64,000 nt of DNA from contig CM043001.1 in NCBI GenBank assembly GCA_023678885.1, positions 28,401,867 through 28,465,866 on the forward strand, read 5' to 3'. Below are positions 44,808 to 56,225 of the stretch, in pieces. This DNA comes from Pogostemon cablin (taxonomy: Eukaryota; Streptophyta; Magnoliopsida; Lamiales; Lamiaceae). Position numbers and translations under genes: made by a program. The notes under the pieces are model-generated. The model worked only from the letters and a program-made list of their open reading frames with translations, did no database searches and was not told the DNA's origin. The first letter of the stretch is position 1. Each line of letters begins with the position of its first letter.

Positions 44808-45950
44808 TTGGATGATATCACAGCTTAGGCATATCATGATTGAAAGATTTTATCTTTCTAATTCTCCTTCAAGTGACCAACAAAACAACTTGCTGACATA
44901 GAAGAACCTACAAACACTTTCTAAAGTGATAAACTTTCTAAAGTTTATTAAATGTTGTACCTTTTATTAGTAGAGTAGGTTTTGGGTGAGATCCGTAACA
45001 CGGATCCTAATCCTACACATTAATATAATTTTTCTAAAAAACTCAGATACGGCTCCAATCTCAAATCTTTATTCAACCGTTATTTGGATCGTCGCCACTC
45101 AGGATGGGGAGGGAGAAATTACTAACTCTAAATTTAGCACCGTTAAAAATTTCATTAAGGAAAATAAAATATGTTAAAAAAAGGATTATGTTTAATTGTT
45201 TTTTATTTTTTAAATAAAAATCCTTCAATTTTAAAAAGGGAAAAAATTAATACAAGCAAATACCTTAAACAAAAATCCCTGCGAGATCAGTTCAATTTCA
45301 TTGGTTTTCCAGAAAACATTATTTCATCGCGTTCATGAAGATTTAAAAAAGAAAACAGAAAACATTAAACATAATCCATTCCTAATAGTCCTTCAACTTT
45401 TTTTTTAAAAAATAAAACATTATTTTTTCGGCTTTTCACAGCCGCAGTTCATATTTCATCGCATTCATGAAGATTTTATATATCATCTTTTTATTATTTT
45501 TCCAGTTCTGTAATGACGACAGAAAACATGCTCACCGTTTTTGCTTCGAACATGAGCGATGAAATTGAACTGATATCGATCCAGGGATTTTTGTTCACCG
45601 TATTTGCTTGTACTAAAAGTTTTTTTTTTTTAATTAATGGATTTGAATAATTATAATTAAATATAATCCTTTCCTAATGTATCTTATTTTTCTTGGTGGA
45701 TGTTTAACATAGTTAAGTTGAGAGTTAGTGTCTTAGTGATTTCTCTTTCCCCATCATGGAGACGATCCGCGTGGTAGCATAGAAGATGGTGTACGAAAGT
45801 GACACAGGGAATCCGGAATCCGAGCCGGAAGACGTGCAAATTAAAGAATTCCCAACATCAAAAAACTACATTATCCTCTTTTCTCTTCAAAAGAATTTGA
45901 AGCAAGGCCATGTTACTCTCCCCAAAATCTTAGCTGTTTCCAGAAATTGA
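44808..45950 (+). pseudogene. Old NLR LRR relic in two pieces
   Basis: 44808-44945 resembles the LRR segment that in the other copies reads EIWKMPQLRHVMV..LPDPPSSDQQN..LQTLS. Here CAGCTTAGGCATATCATGAT, TTCAAGTGACCAACAAAACA and GAACCTACAAACACTTTCT are recognisable, with a TAG inside. 45842-45950 continues it (AATTCCCAACATCAA, TACTCTCCCC.AAAATCTTAG, TTTCCAGAAATTGAAATGG). About 890 bp, including a foldback MITE, separate them. A stretch near 46050-46080 (LRHLRTS) may be a further piece. Far more decayed than the other copies. Confidence 0.75.
45172..45690. mobile_element. Foldback MITE (about 515 bp) inside the NLR relic
   Basis: Long inverted arms: GGATTATGTTTAATTG (left) against AATTATAATTAAATATAATCC (right), then ACAAGCAAATACCTTAAACA and AAAAATCCCTG.GA..CAGTTC at 45253-45295 against their reverse complements at 45553-45615. 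No ORF. The target duplication could not be fixed. Confidence 0.7.
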
Positions 45951-46199
45951 AATGGAATGTTCACCCAATAACTAGTCATTTTATTAACTTTTTCACCCAA
46001 GGAAATCAAATATCAGTGTATAATTGTATATTATCATGCATTAAGATTGTTTGGAAGGTGTCCCGACTTAGACATCTTAGAACATCAAGATGTGTTAATG
46101 CCAGAACAGAGCTGAATATATCAGAAATTCCCAACAATATATACTGTGGCAACAGCCAGAATATACTCAAGGCCACATCTTCAGACAGCCCTTTGCTGT

Positions 46200-46471
46200 T
46201 CTGCTCATGTGCAGCCTCCTTTCCTCCACCAGCGCGGCTACGGACAGGAACATGCCGATCCCCATCGTCTGCATGACGGAGATGCCCCTGTGGTCTTTTG
46301 TGAAATGGCGGAAGAGTGGGAGGAAGAAGACGTCATAACAAGGCATTAGGATGATGATGGACTCTGCAGTGCAGCTGGAGGGATCTTGAACTTGCTTCCT
46401 ATGTTTCTCCGCATTGTCATGCCCTGTTTGGTGAAGAACGTCGCGGGTTGTTGGAAGATCACCGCGAACAT
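46200..46471 (-). pseudogene. Fragment of an NRT1/PTR (NPF) family transporter
   Basis: On the minus strand the codons read FAVIFQQPATFFTKQG, TMRRNIGSKFKIPPAALQS and then, after a one-base frame change, IIILMPCYDVFFLPLFRHFT, KDHRGISVMQTMGIGMF. These are the conserved mid-to-late segments of plant NPF peptide/nitrate transporters (typically 550-600 residues). Only about 90 codons remain, with one frameshift and no other NPF exon nearby, so it is an isolated gene fragment. Higher G+C than its flanks supports a recent coding origin. Confidence 0.82.
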
Positions 46472-47445
46472 TAGAAGCTTCCAGAATTAAATGCTGTTAA
46501 GGAGTTACCAATGCCAAAGAAGAAATTATCATACAATCATATTTCTGCCTACTATTACAATTTACAACTACTAATGTAATATAAACTCATTGTTCCAAAA
46601 CTTAGAGAGTCAATTTTACATTCCCAAAACACATCTAACTTAGCTTTATCTTTCTTGTTGCATCCATGTCCAATCCGACAACCAACTCAGCTCCATCAAT
46701 GAATCGACACGTACGGTGGTTGCCAGAAACTTTCTTGGAGGTTGCCTGTTTAAGCTCATCAAGGCATTTTCCAGACAAAACCATCTTACTATTAAGAATC
46801 ATCTTTTCAAGTGATGATGCATTTTGTAGCACCCAATCTGCTACAATCACTGGAATTGCGAATTCATCATAGCCTACTAACTCTATTTCAAACACCTTAA
46901 GATGATGATGTTCCATTCTTTGAAACACCCCTTCTTGTAATTTAGACTTTGTCCAAGGTAACTATAAGAAAAAAATCGAAACACAACTCGTTGAATAAAA
47001 GTTGCAAAACAATTCCTTAAGAAATTTGGATGACAAGTGCAGAGGTAACTCACCTTATATGTGAGTTCACATAATTGAGGAGCAATATTCAGCAGGGAAA
47101 CGAAGCAGAGTAAAACGATTTTATCGCAGCTTCGATCAACTTCCAACACTAGTTTCTTCAAGCTTGGCAACATAGGAAATTCTATTTCTTCAAATTCCTA
47201 TATTCACAAGCATTAAAAAATGGAAAACAGAATATAACCATTGAAACAAAAACAATAAAAAGGAAAAGAAAATACTCAAAACACATACCTCTGGAAGAAT
47301 CCGTTCATTTATACAAAGCGCCAGCGTCTGTAGACGTGATAAACTTCCAATCAACGCAATGTCCGACAACCTAGCAAGTGGTACATCTCCAAGATACAAA
47401 TGAATAAGAGATTTTGCACCCTTTAGCTTCAAAAGACAAACATCA

Positions 47446-47854
47446 TGTTGGAGTTTGTCAAAATAAGAGATGTGGGTTATCCCACATCGAGTGGGAGAGA
47501 AAAGGGGAGGGGCTCCTTATCTATTTAAGGAGGCCCCTAGTCTCAATATTAGGTGCACCAATCAAGTACACTTTAATCTTTGTATTTGATTCTAGTTAAA
47601 ATTCCTTTCTTTGATTCTCGGTTGTGAGAATGGGAAGAAAGGTGAGAATTAGTCAAAGATTTGTAAGAGTGTAGGGATTGGGGTCGGGAGAGAGAAATTC
47701 TGTGTGATTGTAAAAAATTTTCACATAGTGGTATTTCTCGGTCCGTGGTTTTTCTCCGGTTTTGGAGTTTTCCACGTAAATTCTTGTGTTGTGCTTTTTA
47801 TGTTCTTCTTTGTTTATCCCTTAGGAATGAATGCGGATCTGCTTTATCCCAACA
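47446..47854 (+). repeat. 5' LTR of E3
   Basis: 409 bp with an internal palindromic GGGTTATCCCACATCGAGTG segment and a CTATTTAAGG TATA-like motif at 47520-47529. Confidence 0.93.
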
Positions 47855-48957
47855 AGTGGTATCAAAGCTCGGTTTGGGTGCTTATAAAGTTCTTAGTATG
47901 CTCTGTGGTTGCACATAGTCTGACCTTCCACATCAGAAAAGACTTTATGAGAGGAAGAGAGTTATTCATTAGGCTAAGGGTGACATGAAAGAAGTGGGAA
48001 AAAGCTGGTGACACAAGGGGATCAGAAGAATAGCCGGATGCGGTGGCATCTCCTTTCTTGCGGTGAAATGCGCCGGACTGTGGCGACAGTAGCGTGGCAA
48101 GGGGTAGGATTTGTAGGTCAGCAGTGGCGGAGTTCTTGGACCTGCAGCAATATGAATTGCTGGGACTCCCGATGGTGAAGTTGGCTTAACAGCGGCATGG
48201 GGTTTTCCATGGATGTCGGCTCAAGGAGGTTTGAAGGAACGGGTTTTTCGATAATGACTAGTGGCGTGGGGAAGCGACGATTCAACGGGGAAGATGGCGA
48301 TGTGGTACTTGGTATCGGGTGGCGCTAGATCGATAAAGAATGGTGTGGAGTCAACCGACAAGTGGGGAAAGCATCGTTTATTCCGGAGGTTAGAGTCGGC
48401 TTCAAGTGAGGACACTTTCAGTAGGAAAAGAGTTCGGGACAAACCTGGTGTAGCTCGGCGGAAAAAGGCAGCGACGTCATGTCGGTACAGACTGGTTTTG
48501 CTCAGGGTGGAGCAATGGTGCGGTAATTACGGTGGAGCAATGGCACGGTAATTGCTTACGATGGAGCAATGGTGACGTTTCTGGTCAAGGAGGAGCTGTT
48601 GCGGCAACAGTTCTGAATGTTGAGTTAATATTATTGGGGATCCTTGTGACATGTTCAGTTGTCATGGAAAAGGTGTAATAATATTAGCTGGTCCACAAGT
48701 TTGAACACGGACATTGACTTGGCAGGTGATGTAGGGTGTGTGGTGGATGTATATCGATGGCTGATGAACTTTCAGGGGTAGCCAAGAGCTGGAAGTAGCA
48801 CCATAAATATCAGCAGGTGTTTTCGATATGTGCCGCAGGAAATTCTTAGAATGGTTTATTCTAAGTGGTCTACTCATATGGTGGAGTAGGATTCTCGGGT
48901 TGAGAATGATTGTTGGTAAAGACAATTTGTATTCTTTTATTTTGACAAGGTGGAGAT

Positions 48958-49367
48958 TGTTGGAGTTTATCAAAATAAGAGATGTGGGTTATCCCACATC
49001 GAGTGGGAGAGAAAAGGGGAGGGGCTCCTTATCTATTTAAGGAGGCCCCTAGTCTCAATATTAGGTGCACCAATCAAGTACACTTTAATCTTTGTATTTG
49101 ATTCTAGTTAAAATTCCTTTATTTGATTCTCGGTTGTGAGAATGGGAAGAAATGTGAGAATTAGTCAAAGATTTGTAAGAGTGTAGGGATTGGGGTCGGG
49201 AGAGAGAAATTCTGTGTGATTGTAAAAATTTTTCACATAGTGGTATTTTCTCGGTCCGTGGTTTTTCTCCGGTTTTGGAGTTTTCCACTTAAATTCTTGT
49301 GTTGTGCTTTTTATGTTCTTCTTTGTTTGTCCCTTAGGAATGAATGGGGATCTGCTTTATCCCAACA
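48958..49367 (+). repeat. 3' LTR of E3
   Basis: 410-bp copy of the 5' LTR, about 98% identical by eye. Confidence 0.93.
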
Positions 49368-49397
49368 CATCAGACCACCACTCCTCGTATGTAAATA

Positions 49398-49596
49398 TGT
49401 TGAAGATTGAAACATCTTCCTCAAATTAAGGTTTCTTTATTACTTTTTGTTCCCACTTACAACAGCTATGTCCCCCACTTACAACAACCATATTCTTTCA
49501 ATTTATGTATAAATATGGTTGTAGTTCATACTTTGTAAAATAACACAATAAGATCAATGAAATCCTTTCTTTCTTCATTACTCTTACGTTTCAACA
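49398..49596 (+). repeat. 5' LTR of copia E2
   Basis: 199 bp with GTATAAATATGG as likely TATA motif. It shares TATAAATA, the AAGATCAATGAAAT stretch and the TTTCAACA end with the LTR of E1, whereas the first two thirds differ. Confidence 0.94.
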
Positions 49597-49614
49597 TGGT
49601 ATCAGAGCATGATT

Positions 49615-50230
49615 AATCCTGACTCTTAATCTTTTCTCAATCTATCTATTCAATCAATTCTACAAAACACCATTAAAGGTGTCTCAATTCAAAAGAGGTT
49701 CAACCTCTTCTTCATTCAATCAAAGCCTGTTTGCAGGCCTCATTACACCCTAAGGTGTACTACTCTAAAGAAGGTTAAAACCTTCTCTGGTCATCTACAA
49801 TACTCATCACAGTGGACAAAGCTTTGCAAAATAGACAAAGCTTTCTGATCACTGTTACTCATCGCTGCTGCTCAGCCACCACCGCCATCGGAGGGAGGAA
49901 CAGTCAGTTAAGGCGAAATTGTTCACAGCCACCACCACCAGGAGACCAGCCCGCCGGATTCGCGATTTGTTCGCAGCCTGCAGCAGCAAGTATCACGCCA
50001 CCGCTGCCACTGTGCTGTCCACCGACCCCGCTGGTGCCCGCTGTCATCAATTGAAGCCGCCACACGCTCAGCCTCCGTCGCAAAGCTGCTCGTGAACTGC
50101 GGGAACGCGACGCCGCTGGTGTCTTGATTCTAAACAGAGGAATCAACATCAGGCTCTCAGAAACCTAAGAAAATCAGTATCATTGAATCATTTTTTGATT
50201 CTCAATACATCCATCAACATTCGGATTCTC
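49615..50230 (+). other. E2 leader: inverted-repeat array followed by GC-rich stretch
   Basis: 49668-49790 holds ACACCATTAAAGGTGT, AAGAGGTTCAACCTCTT, GCCTGTTTGCAGGC, TACACCCTAAGGTGTA and GAAGGTTAAAACCTTC, one after another. These match in kind and order the motifs in the E1 leader. A GC-rich stretch (49850-50110) follows, then the gag start at 50231. Confidence 0.85.
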
Positions 50231-53200
50231 ATGGCGAGTAACACTCTAGAAGGCCACTCGAGCCAGAGGATCACAAATGCCGTATTCAATGGACGAAATT
50301 ACATTCCCTGGTCCAAATCAGTGGAAGTTTTTTTGAAGTCCAGAAAGATGCAAGGCTACATCACTGGAAACAAAAAGAAACCCGCACCAGCCAACCCCCA
50401 GGCTCCAACTCCAGAAGAACAGACTGCCATTGATGACTCGGAATGCCAAGATTCCCAAGTCATCAGTTGGCTCGTCAATTCAATGGAACCCAAGATCGGA
50501 GACATATACATTACCAAAGATTCAGCCTTCGAGATTTGGAACTCACTCAAAAAAATCTATGGAAACAATCAGAACCATGCACAAATTTTCCACTTAAAGG
50601 CTGAACTTTACTCACTCAAAAAGGGTTCAGTCTCCATAGCCGAAATAGTGGAGCAATTTGACAAACGGAGGCAGGAATTGAAACAGTATCTACCAAAAAC
50701 CTCCGACATAGCAACTGTTGAAAAAAGGGAGGAGCAAGAACAGGTCTACCAACTTCTCGCCTCACTGGACGACTCTTGGGAGGCTGCCCGGAGCCAAATC
50801 CTCATGGCAGCAACACTCCCGCCCTATGAAGAGATTGTCGCAAGGCTTCAACAAGAGGAAACCCATCGAGTGCGCAACACACCCTCTTTGAATCAAGGTG
50901 GAAGCATCGACTGCTATGTTGGAAATCGGCGTCCAAGCCAAATGAAGATTGAACAAAAATACTGCAGGTTCTGTAAAAGAACTAACCACATGACGGAGGA
51001 ATGCTACCGTCTTCACCCAGAACTCCGGCCGGTTAAGCCCGACCGAGGAAATCGAGGAATCGACAGTAACACCAGAAGCCTCGCAGCAGTTGAAACTGAT
51101 AAAACCCTAGAGCAATCACGAATGCTCAACGCAAGTTTAAGAGAAGAAGGAGATGGGCCACTCCCTAATAGAGCCCAATCATGGAGAAACACAACCCATG
51201 TCCCAAATGGCCCTCAATTCAAGTCTACCCAATTATCCTCTCTGGTGGCCCAATTTGTAGAAGCCATGCAAGCCCAAAACTCAAATCAGTCCACTAAGAC
51301 AGGGGATGAAGGTCCATTTAATTCTGCAAATTTACATTCAAAAATTTCCTTGGCCCAAAATTATGATAAAAGGCCTACTAATTCCTCAATTTTTCAAAAA
51401 ATTGATTTCTCAAAACCAAAAGCCTTTGTTTGTTCTAACGAAATTTCTTCTAAAACTTGGGTCGTTGATTCTGGAGCAACCGATCATATGACTGGAGATT
51501 GCTCTATTCTTTCAAATATTTCTACTAATTTAGACAAGTCCCAAAATGTTAAAGTTGCAAACAATACTTCTGTCCCAATTTATGGAAAGGGATCAAGTTA
51601 TCTTTTTTCAAAAAAAATCGATAACATTCTTTATTTACCATCCTTTCCTTTAAATTTATTATCTGTTAGTAAAATCACAACGGAACTAAATTGTAGAGTT
51701 ATATTTTCTGACGTTGATGTTGTCTTTCAGGAAAGAGAGACGGGACGAACAATTGGTGAAGGAACTCTTGTTAACAACCTATATTTAAAATTAGCTTTCC
51801 TAGTCTAGCTTTAAATGTTTTTAATATGACCCTTTGGCACAAAAGGCTTGGACATCCGTCCAACCTAATTTTCAACAAAATGTTTCCAAACTCTTCATAT
51901 CATGACAAGTGTGATATTTGTTCCTTATCAAAACATGTTCGGCTTCCTTACACCAATTCTTGCTCCAGCACAAGTTCCACCTTTGATTTAATTCATTCCG
52001 ATGTTTGGGGTCCTGCTCCAACTACATCTTATAATAATTTCAAATATTATGTTAGTTTTATAGATGATTTTTCAAAGCATACTTGGATATTTTTACTTCA
52101 AAATAAAAGCGATGTCTTCTCAAAATTTCAAGATTTTTTCGCCTACGTTAAAAATCATTTCAATAAATCCATCAAAATTTTTCGAACGGATAATGGAACT
52201 GAATTCATAAACTCACATTTTCAAAATTTTATAAAAAGTAATGGAATTATTCATCAAACCTCGTGTCCCTACACACCCGCTCAAAATGGGGTCGCGGAAC
52301 GGAAAAATCGTCATCTTTTAGAAATCACGCGTTCTCTTCTTTTTCAAAATAATGTTCCAAAATATTTTTGGTCAGATGCTCTTATAACTGCCAACTACCT
52401 TATTAATCGTCGACCTTCCCCTAATCTCAATAACCTTAGTCCCCACAAAATTCTTTTTAAAAGGGAAGTAAGTCTTGACCACTTAAGCACTTTTGGATGT
52501 ACGTGTTTTGTCCACGTTAACCGTACCGATAAACTTAGTCCTTCCTCCGTCAAAGCTATTTTTCTTGGCTACTCCGTACTTCAAAAGGGTTACAAGTGTT
52601 ATGATCCTATTACCAGAAAGCTCTACATTTTAAGAGATGTTACCTTCAATGAAATGATCCTTATTATTCTATTGATAACTCCTCCATTGATACTAACGAC
52701 TTTGTTTTTCCTGTTTCAGCTCCTACTGATCTTATTCCTTCTCAGGATCACCATGATGATTTGATCAATACGATTCCTCTAGAGGATGATGCACACATAG
52801 TCGAAGAAAATGCTCCGACAGGGGGAGATCATGTCCCATTCGAAGAAAATGCTTCGATAGGGGGAGATCAAAACCAAAACTCAACTCGAGCTAATTTACC
52901 TCGGAGATCTCATCGACAAACTCGGCAGCCTACCAAACTAAGAGACTATGTCACTTATTTGGTATCATATCCTATCCAAAACTTTTTATCTTATTCCAAC
53001 ATTTCAAAAGAGTATCATGCATTTTTAAATTGCATAAATCAATCTGAACCTAAAAGCTTCGAAGAGGCTAATTGTTGTCCTACTTGGCGTAAAGCAATGG
53101 AAGAAGAAATAAATGCTCTTGAGAAAAATAATACTTGGTCTCTTGTTCATCTCCCTAAAGAAAAAAGGCAGTCGGATGTAAATGGGTCTACAAAGTAAAA

Positions 53201-54590
53201 TTCGATAGTTTGGGGAAAATCGAAAGATATAAAGCTCGCCTTGTTGCTAAAGGCTTCACCCAAACTTATGGAATTGACTATGAAGAAACATTCGCACCCG
53301 TCGCTAAAATGAGCACAGTAAGAATCCTTCTTTCTATAGGCACTAATAAAAATTGGTCTTTTCATCAAATGGACGTTAAAAATGCTTTCTTACAAGGAGA
53401 TTTAGAAGAGGAAGTATACATGGCTCTTCCTCAAGGCCTTAAGAATTCGGATCCTTCTCTTGTTTGTAAACTTCACAAGTCTATTTATGGTCTTAAACAA
53501 TCTCCTAGAGCTTGGTATTCTAAACTTAGTCATGCATTACTCTCTCAAAATTTTCAAAAAAGTTCAGCTGACTCATCATTATTTTCTCGCACTTCTTCAA
53601 ATTCTTCAATTATTGTTTTAGTCTACGTTGATGATATTATTATTACCGGTGACAAGGAAACAGAAATTCAAGATGTTAAAAATTTTCTCAAACAAACATT
53701 TGATATTAAAGATCTTGGCCTTCTTAAATATTTTCTGAGAATTGAAATAGCTCACTCTAAAAAAGGGTTATTCCTTTCTCAAAGAAAGTACACTCTTGAT
53801 TTACTCAAGGAAACAGGTAAACTTGGTATTAAGCCCGCTATTACTCCTATGGAAACTAATGCTAAACTCAACTCACAAGATGGATCTCTTCTTCAAGATG
53901 TGGGCATGTACCAAAGACTTGTAGGAAAACTTATTTACTTAACAGTTACTCGTCCTGACATTGCTTTTCCTGTGAGTGTCGTTAGTCAATTCATGCAGGC
54001 ACCTCGGACCACTCACTTAGCTGCTATTGATCGGATCCTCCGATATCTAAAGTCAACTCCGGGACAAGGAATTTGGATAAAAAACAACAACAATGTAAGC
54101 ATTGAAGGCTACGCAGACGCAGATTGGGCAGGAAGCTTCGATCGACGATCTACTACTGGTTTCTGCACTATGGTTGGAGGAAATCTAGTAACCTGGAAAA
54201 GTAAAAAGCAAAATGTGGTGGCTCGATCAAGTGCTGAAGCAGAATACCGGGCAATGGCATCAACTGCTAGTGAACTTACTTGGATAAAACAACTACTTGA
54301 GGATATGAACATTCAAACCAAAGGAGCAATTCAAATGCATTGTGATAACAACGCTGCTCGCCACATAGCCTCAAATCCGGTGTTCCACGAGCGAACAAAA
54401 CATATTGAAGTGGATTGTCATTTCGTTTGAGACAAAGTTCAAAACGGGATGATTCAAACACCTTATATCGGGAGCAAGGATCAACTTGCAGACATTTTCA
54501 CTAAAGCCTTGGACAAATCAAGGAATAAGTTCATTCTTGACAAGTTAGGAGTGATCAACCCGTTCACCCCTACACTTGAGGGGGAGTGTT
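50231..54590 (+). pseudogene. Copia E2 gag-pol with several lesions
   Basis: Gag begins MASNTLEGHS, with zinc knuckle CRFCKRTNHMTEECYRLH, then protease (WVVDSGATDHMTGD) in the same frame to 51808. One-base frame changes follow at about 51790 (before the integrase zinc region LWHKRLGHPS), about 52655 (after the integrase core DDFSKHTWIF, RTDNGTEF) and about 53165 (start of reverse transcriptase). Reverse transcriptase (YGLKQSPRAWY, VYVDDIIITG) and RNase H run from 53210, with a TGA at 54428 where E1 has CGA. All copia domains are present in order, but this copy cannot make a full polyprotein. Confidence 0.93.
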
Positions 54591-54785
54591 GAAGATTGAA
54601 ACATCTTCCTCAAATTAAGGTTTCTTTATTACTTTTTGTTCCCACTTACAACAGCTATGTCCCCCACTTACAACAGCCATATTCTTTCAATTTGTGTATA
54701 AATATGGTTGTAGTTCATACTTTGTAAAATAACACAATAAGATCAATGAAATCCTTTCTTTCTTCATTACTCTTACGTTTCAACA
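54587..54785 (+). repeat. 3' LTR of copia E2
   Basis: 199-bp copy of the 5' LTR with two base differences (ACAGCCATATT and TTTGTGTATAA versus ACAACCATATT and TTTATGTATAA). Confidence 0.94.
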
Positions 54786-55563
54786 AAATGATTCAAGATT
54801 TGGCAGCGGAACTTTGAAAACTTTGAATCCTTGACAGTTTATGATCGACAGCCTCCTCAACTGCTTAGCTGGACAATAAGTTTTAAAAGATAGAGGGCCA
54901 ACTACACTTTCCAAGTGTAAATCTTCGAGGAGAGGACAATTGCGAAGCAAGAACTTCAAAACGGCAGAGCTTATGCCTACTTTAGTTAGACGAAGCGAAA
55001 CCAATGTCTCACAAGTATGTTCGCCCCCTTTAAAAATGTTCGGAAAATAATACTTCCTAGGATTCGAATCCTCAAACAGATGGAGGAAGCTGTTAATTAT
55101 CTTTAACTCTAACTTTTTGACCCTTTTCTTGAATGCAAATTTTAGCCACGCATCAATATCTTTAGAATCAGTTTCATCCAAATCGAACACTATTCTAAAC
55201 TCATCAATGGTTTCACTTGAATATGAGTTTAGCACTTTGTTCACACAACCTATGTATGTTGATCTGTATAAACTGAGCATCTGATTTTCAGCTCTGTATG
55301 CCTCACGGATCCTCCAACCAGTGTTTTCTTGTTGAAGAGAGATCATTCTCCTCTCCATGCTACTTACAACTTCTGATCCGTCGAAATCAAGACTCGGGTT
55401 TAAGGTTTTCGACCACAAGTGTCGCCATCTTCGTGCCAGAATGCCGGTCTTTCCCGCATCTTTTAACGGTAAAAGTGACAATATGGAAATCAGCAATTCA
55501 TCTGGCAGCTTGTCAATTACATCTCGCATGCACTGCATGAAAAATTAGACAGAATGAGAGTGA

Positions 55564-55566
<3 letters not shown>

Positions 55567-55601
<35 letters not shown>

Positions 55602-55603
55602 GA
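55567..55603. repeat. (TA)n microsatellite in the first intron of the F-box gene
   Basis: About 37 bp of TA repeats with one CA interruption. Confidence 0.9.
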
Positions 55604-55992
55604 CAAAGTCTTTTATGAGACGGTAATTATGTGAGATAGGTCGACGCGTTCTAACATAATTAGAGTAACAGAAAGAAACTAATTTATAATACTCAAACTA
55701 ATTTTACAACCCTTTTGAGTTGTCTAAATCAAATTAAACATCAAATATAGAGACGTGTAAGGAGAAGCTGATGAACAATTAAAAAGAAACTCATTATTCA
55801 TGTTTTCCGTATGAACAATGATTGCTAATATGCAAACTTGTCTATTAAAATTTGTATAGAAAGAAACTGCTTACCGTGTTGCTTCCCAGTGAGTTCGTCA
55901 GACGTACCCGCTTGTTTCCGGATCCTCTCGTTACCATCTCCATGAGAATATGAGAAAGAAGAATAAGAAAGAAATACAAAGTAGGAGTGTGG

Positions 55993-56001
55993 AATATATA
56001 G
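55993..56001 (-). promoter_or_regulatory. Putative TATA box of the F-box gene
   Basis: TATATATT on the minus strand, about 50 bp upstream of the ATG at 55943, followed by a pyrimidine-rich short leader. Confidence 0.5.
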
Positions 56002-56225
56002 ATAACAGACAGATATGTTTCAATATATATTAAGCAATATTTCCTATTTTTGATATTTAGATTTGTTTCCATATATATAATTAACAGATATTCTAAGGAT
56101 TGATGAATTAGGAAAATATATGTGACGAGCTTACGTGGAATTATCATATTGGTCAGATTTTTTTTTTAAATTTTTTTATGAAATTGTTAACAACAATTAC
56201 ACGGTTTCGTTTAAAGCTTTTCAAA

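Larger units (their letters stand above)
47446..49367 (+). mobile_element. Non-autonomous LTR retrotransposon E3 (1922 bp)
   Basis: LTRs 47446-47854 (409 bp) and 48958-49367 (410 bp) start TGTTGGAG and end ATCCCAACA, with about eight differences (near 2%). The 5-bp target duplication is CATCA (47441-47445 and 49368-49372). The primer site AGTGGTATCAAAGCTC follows the 5' LTR (initiator tRNA-Met type, one mismatch). GACAAGGTGGAGAT precedes the 3' LTR. The 1.1-kb interior is G-rich and has no recognisable gag or pol. It probably moves with proteins supplied by a related copia element. Confidence 0.93.
49398..54785 (+). mobile_element. Ty1/copia LTR retrotransposon E2 (5388 bp)
   Basis: LTRs of 199 bp each (49398-49596 and 54587-54785) begin TGTTGAAG and end GTTTCAACA, with two differences. 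Flanks AAATA (49393-49397) and AAATG (54786-54790) look like a 5-bp target duplication with one change. The primer site TGGTATCAGAGC (initiator tRNA-Met) is at 49597. The polypurine tract GAGGGGGAG precedes the 3' LTR. Its internal domain is very close to E1, but the LTRs are only partly alike. It is inserted in the F-box gene. Confidence 0.94.
46635..55943 (-). pseudogene. FBD-type F-box/LRR gene split by two LTR retrotransposons
   Basis: Substrate-recognition subunit type of SCF ubiquitin ligases. Pieces in coding order: 55943-55875; 55532-54786; (E2 insertion) 49392-49368; (E3 insertion) 47440-47289; 47197-47054; 46961-46635. Introns between the uninterrupted exons are GT..AG with matching phases. 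The F-box motif is at the start of exon 2 (IDKLPDELLISILSLLPLKD, ARRWRHLW), leucine-rich segments follow (LKFLLRNCPLLEDLHLESV), and the FBD-like C-terminal part is in the last two exons (MLPSLKKLVLEVD; HHHLKVFEIELVGY, SSLEKMIL). Dropping one copy of each target duplication, the lengths add up to an open frame of 487 codons. So both insertions seem recent relative to decay. As it stands the gene is unlikely to give the full protein. Confidence 0.88.

Noticed and set aside
47700..48551. Open frames inside E3 (94 and 96 codons)
   Set aside because: The first begins in the LTR itself and recurs in the other LTR with changes; the second is antisense-overlapped and G-rich with no gag or pol motif.
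55845..56147. 100-codon minus-strand frame at the F-box gene start
   Set aside because: Only its segment 55943-55875 is the first exon. The upstream part is leader sequence and lies across the putative TATA box.
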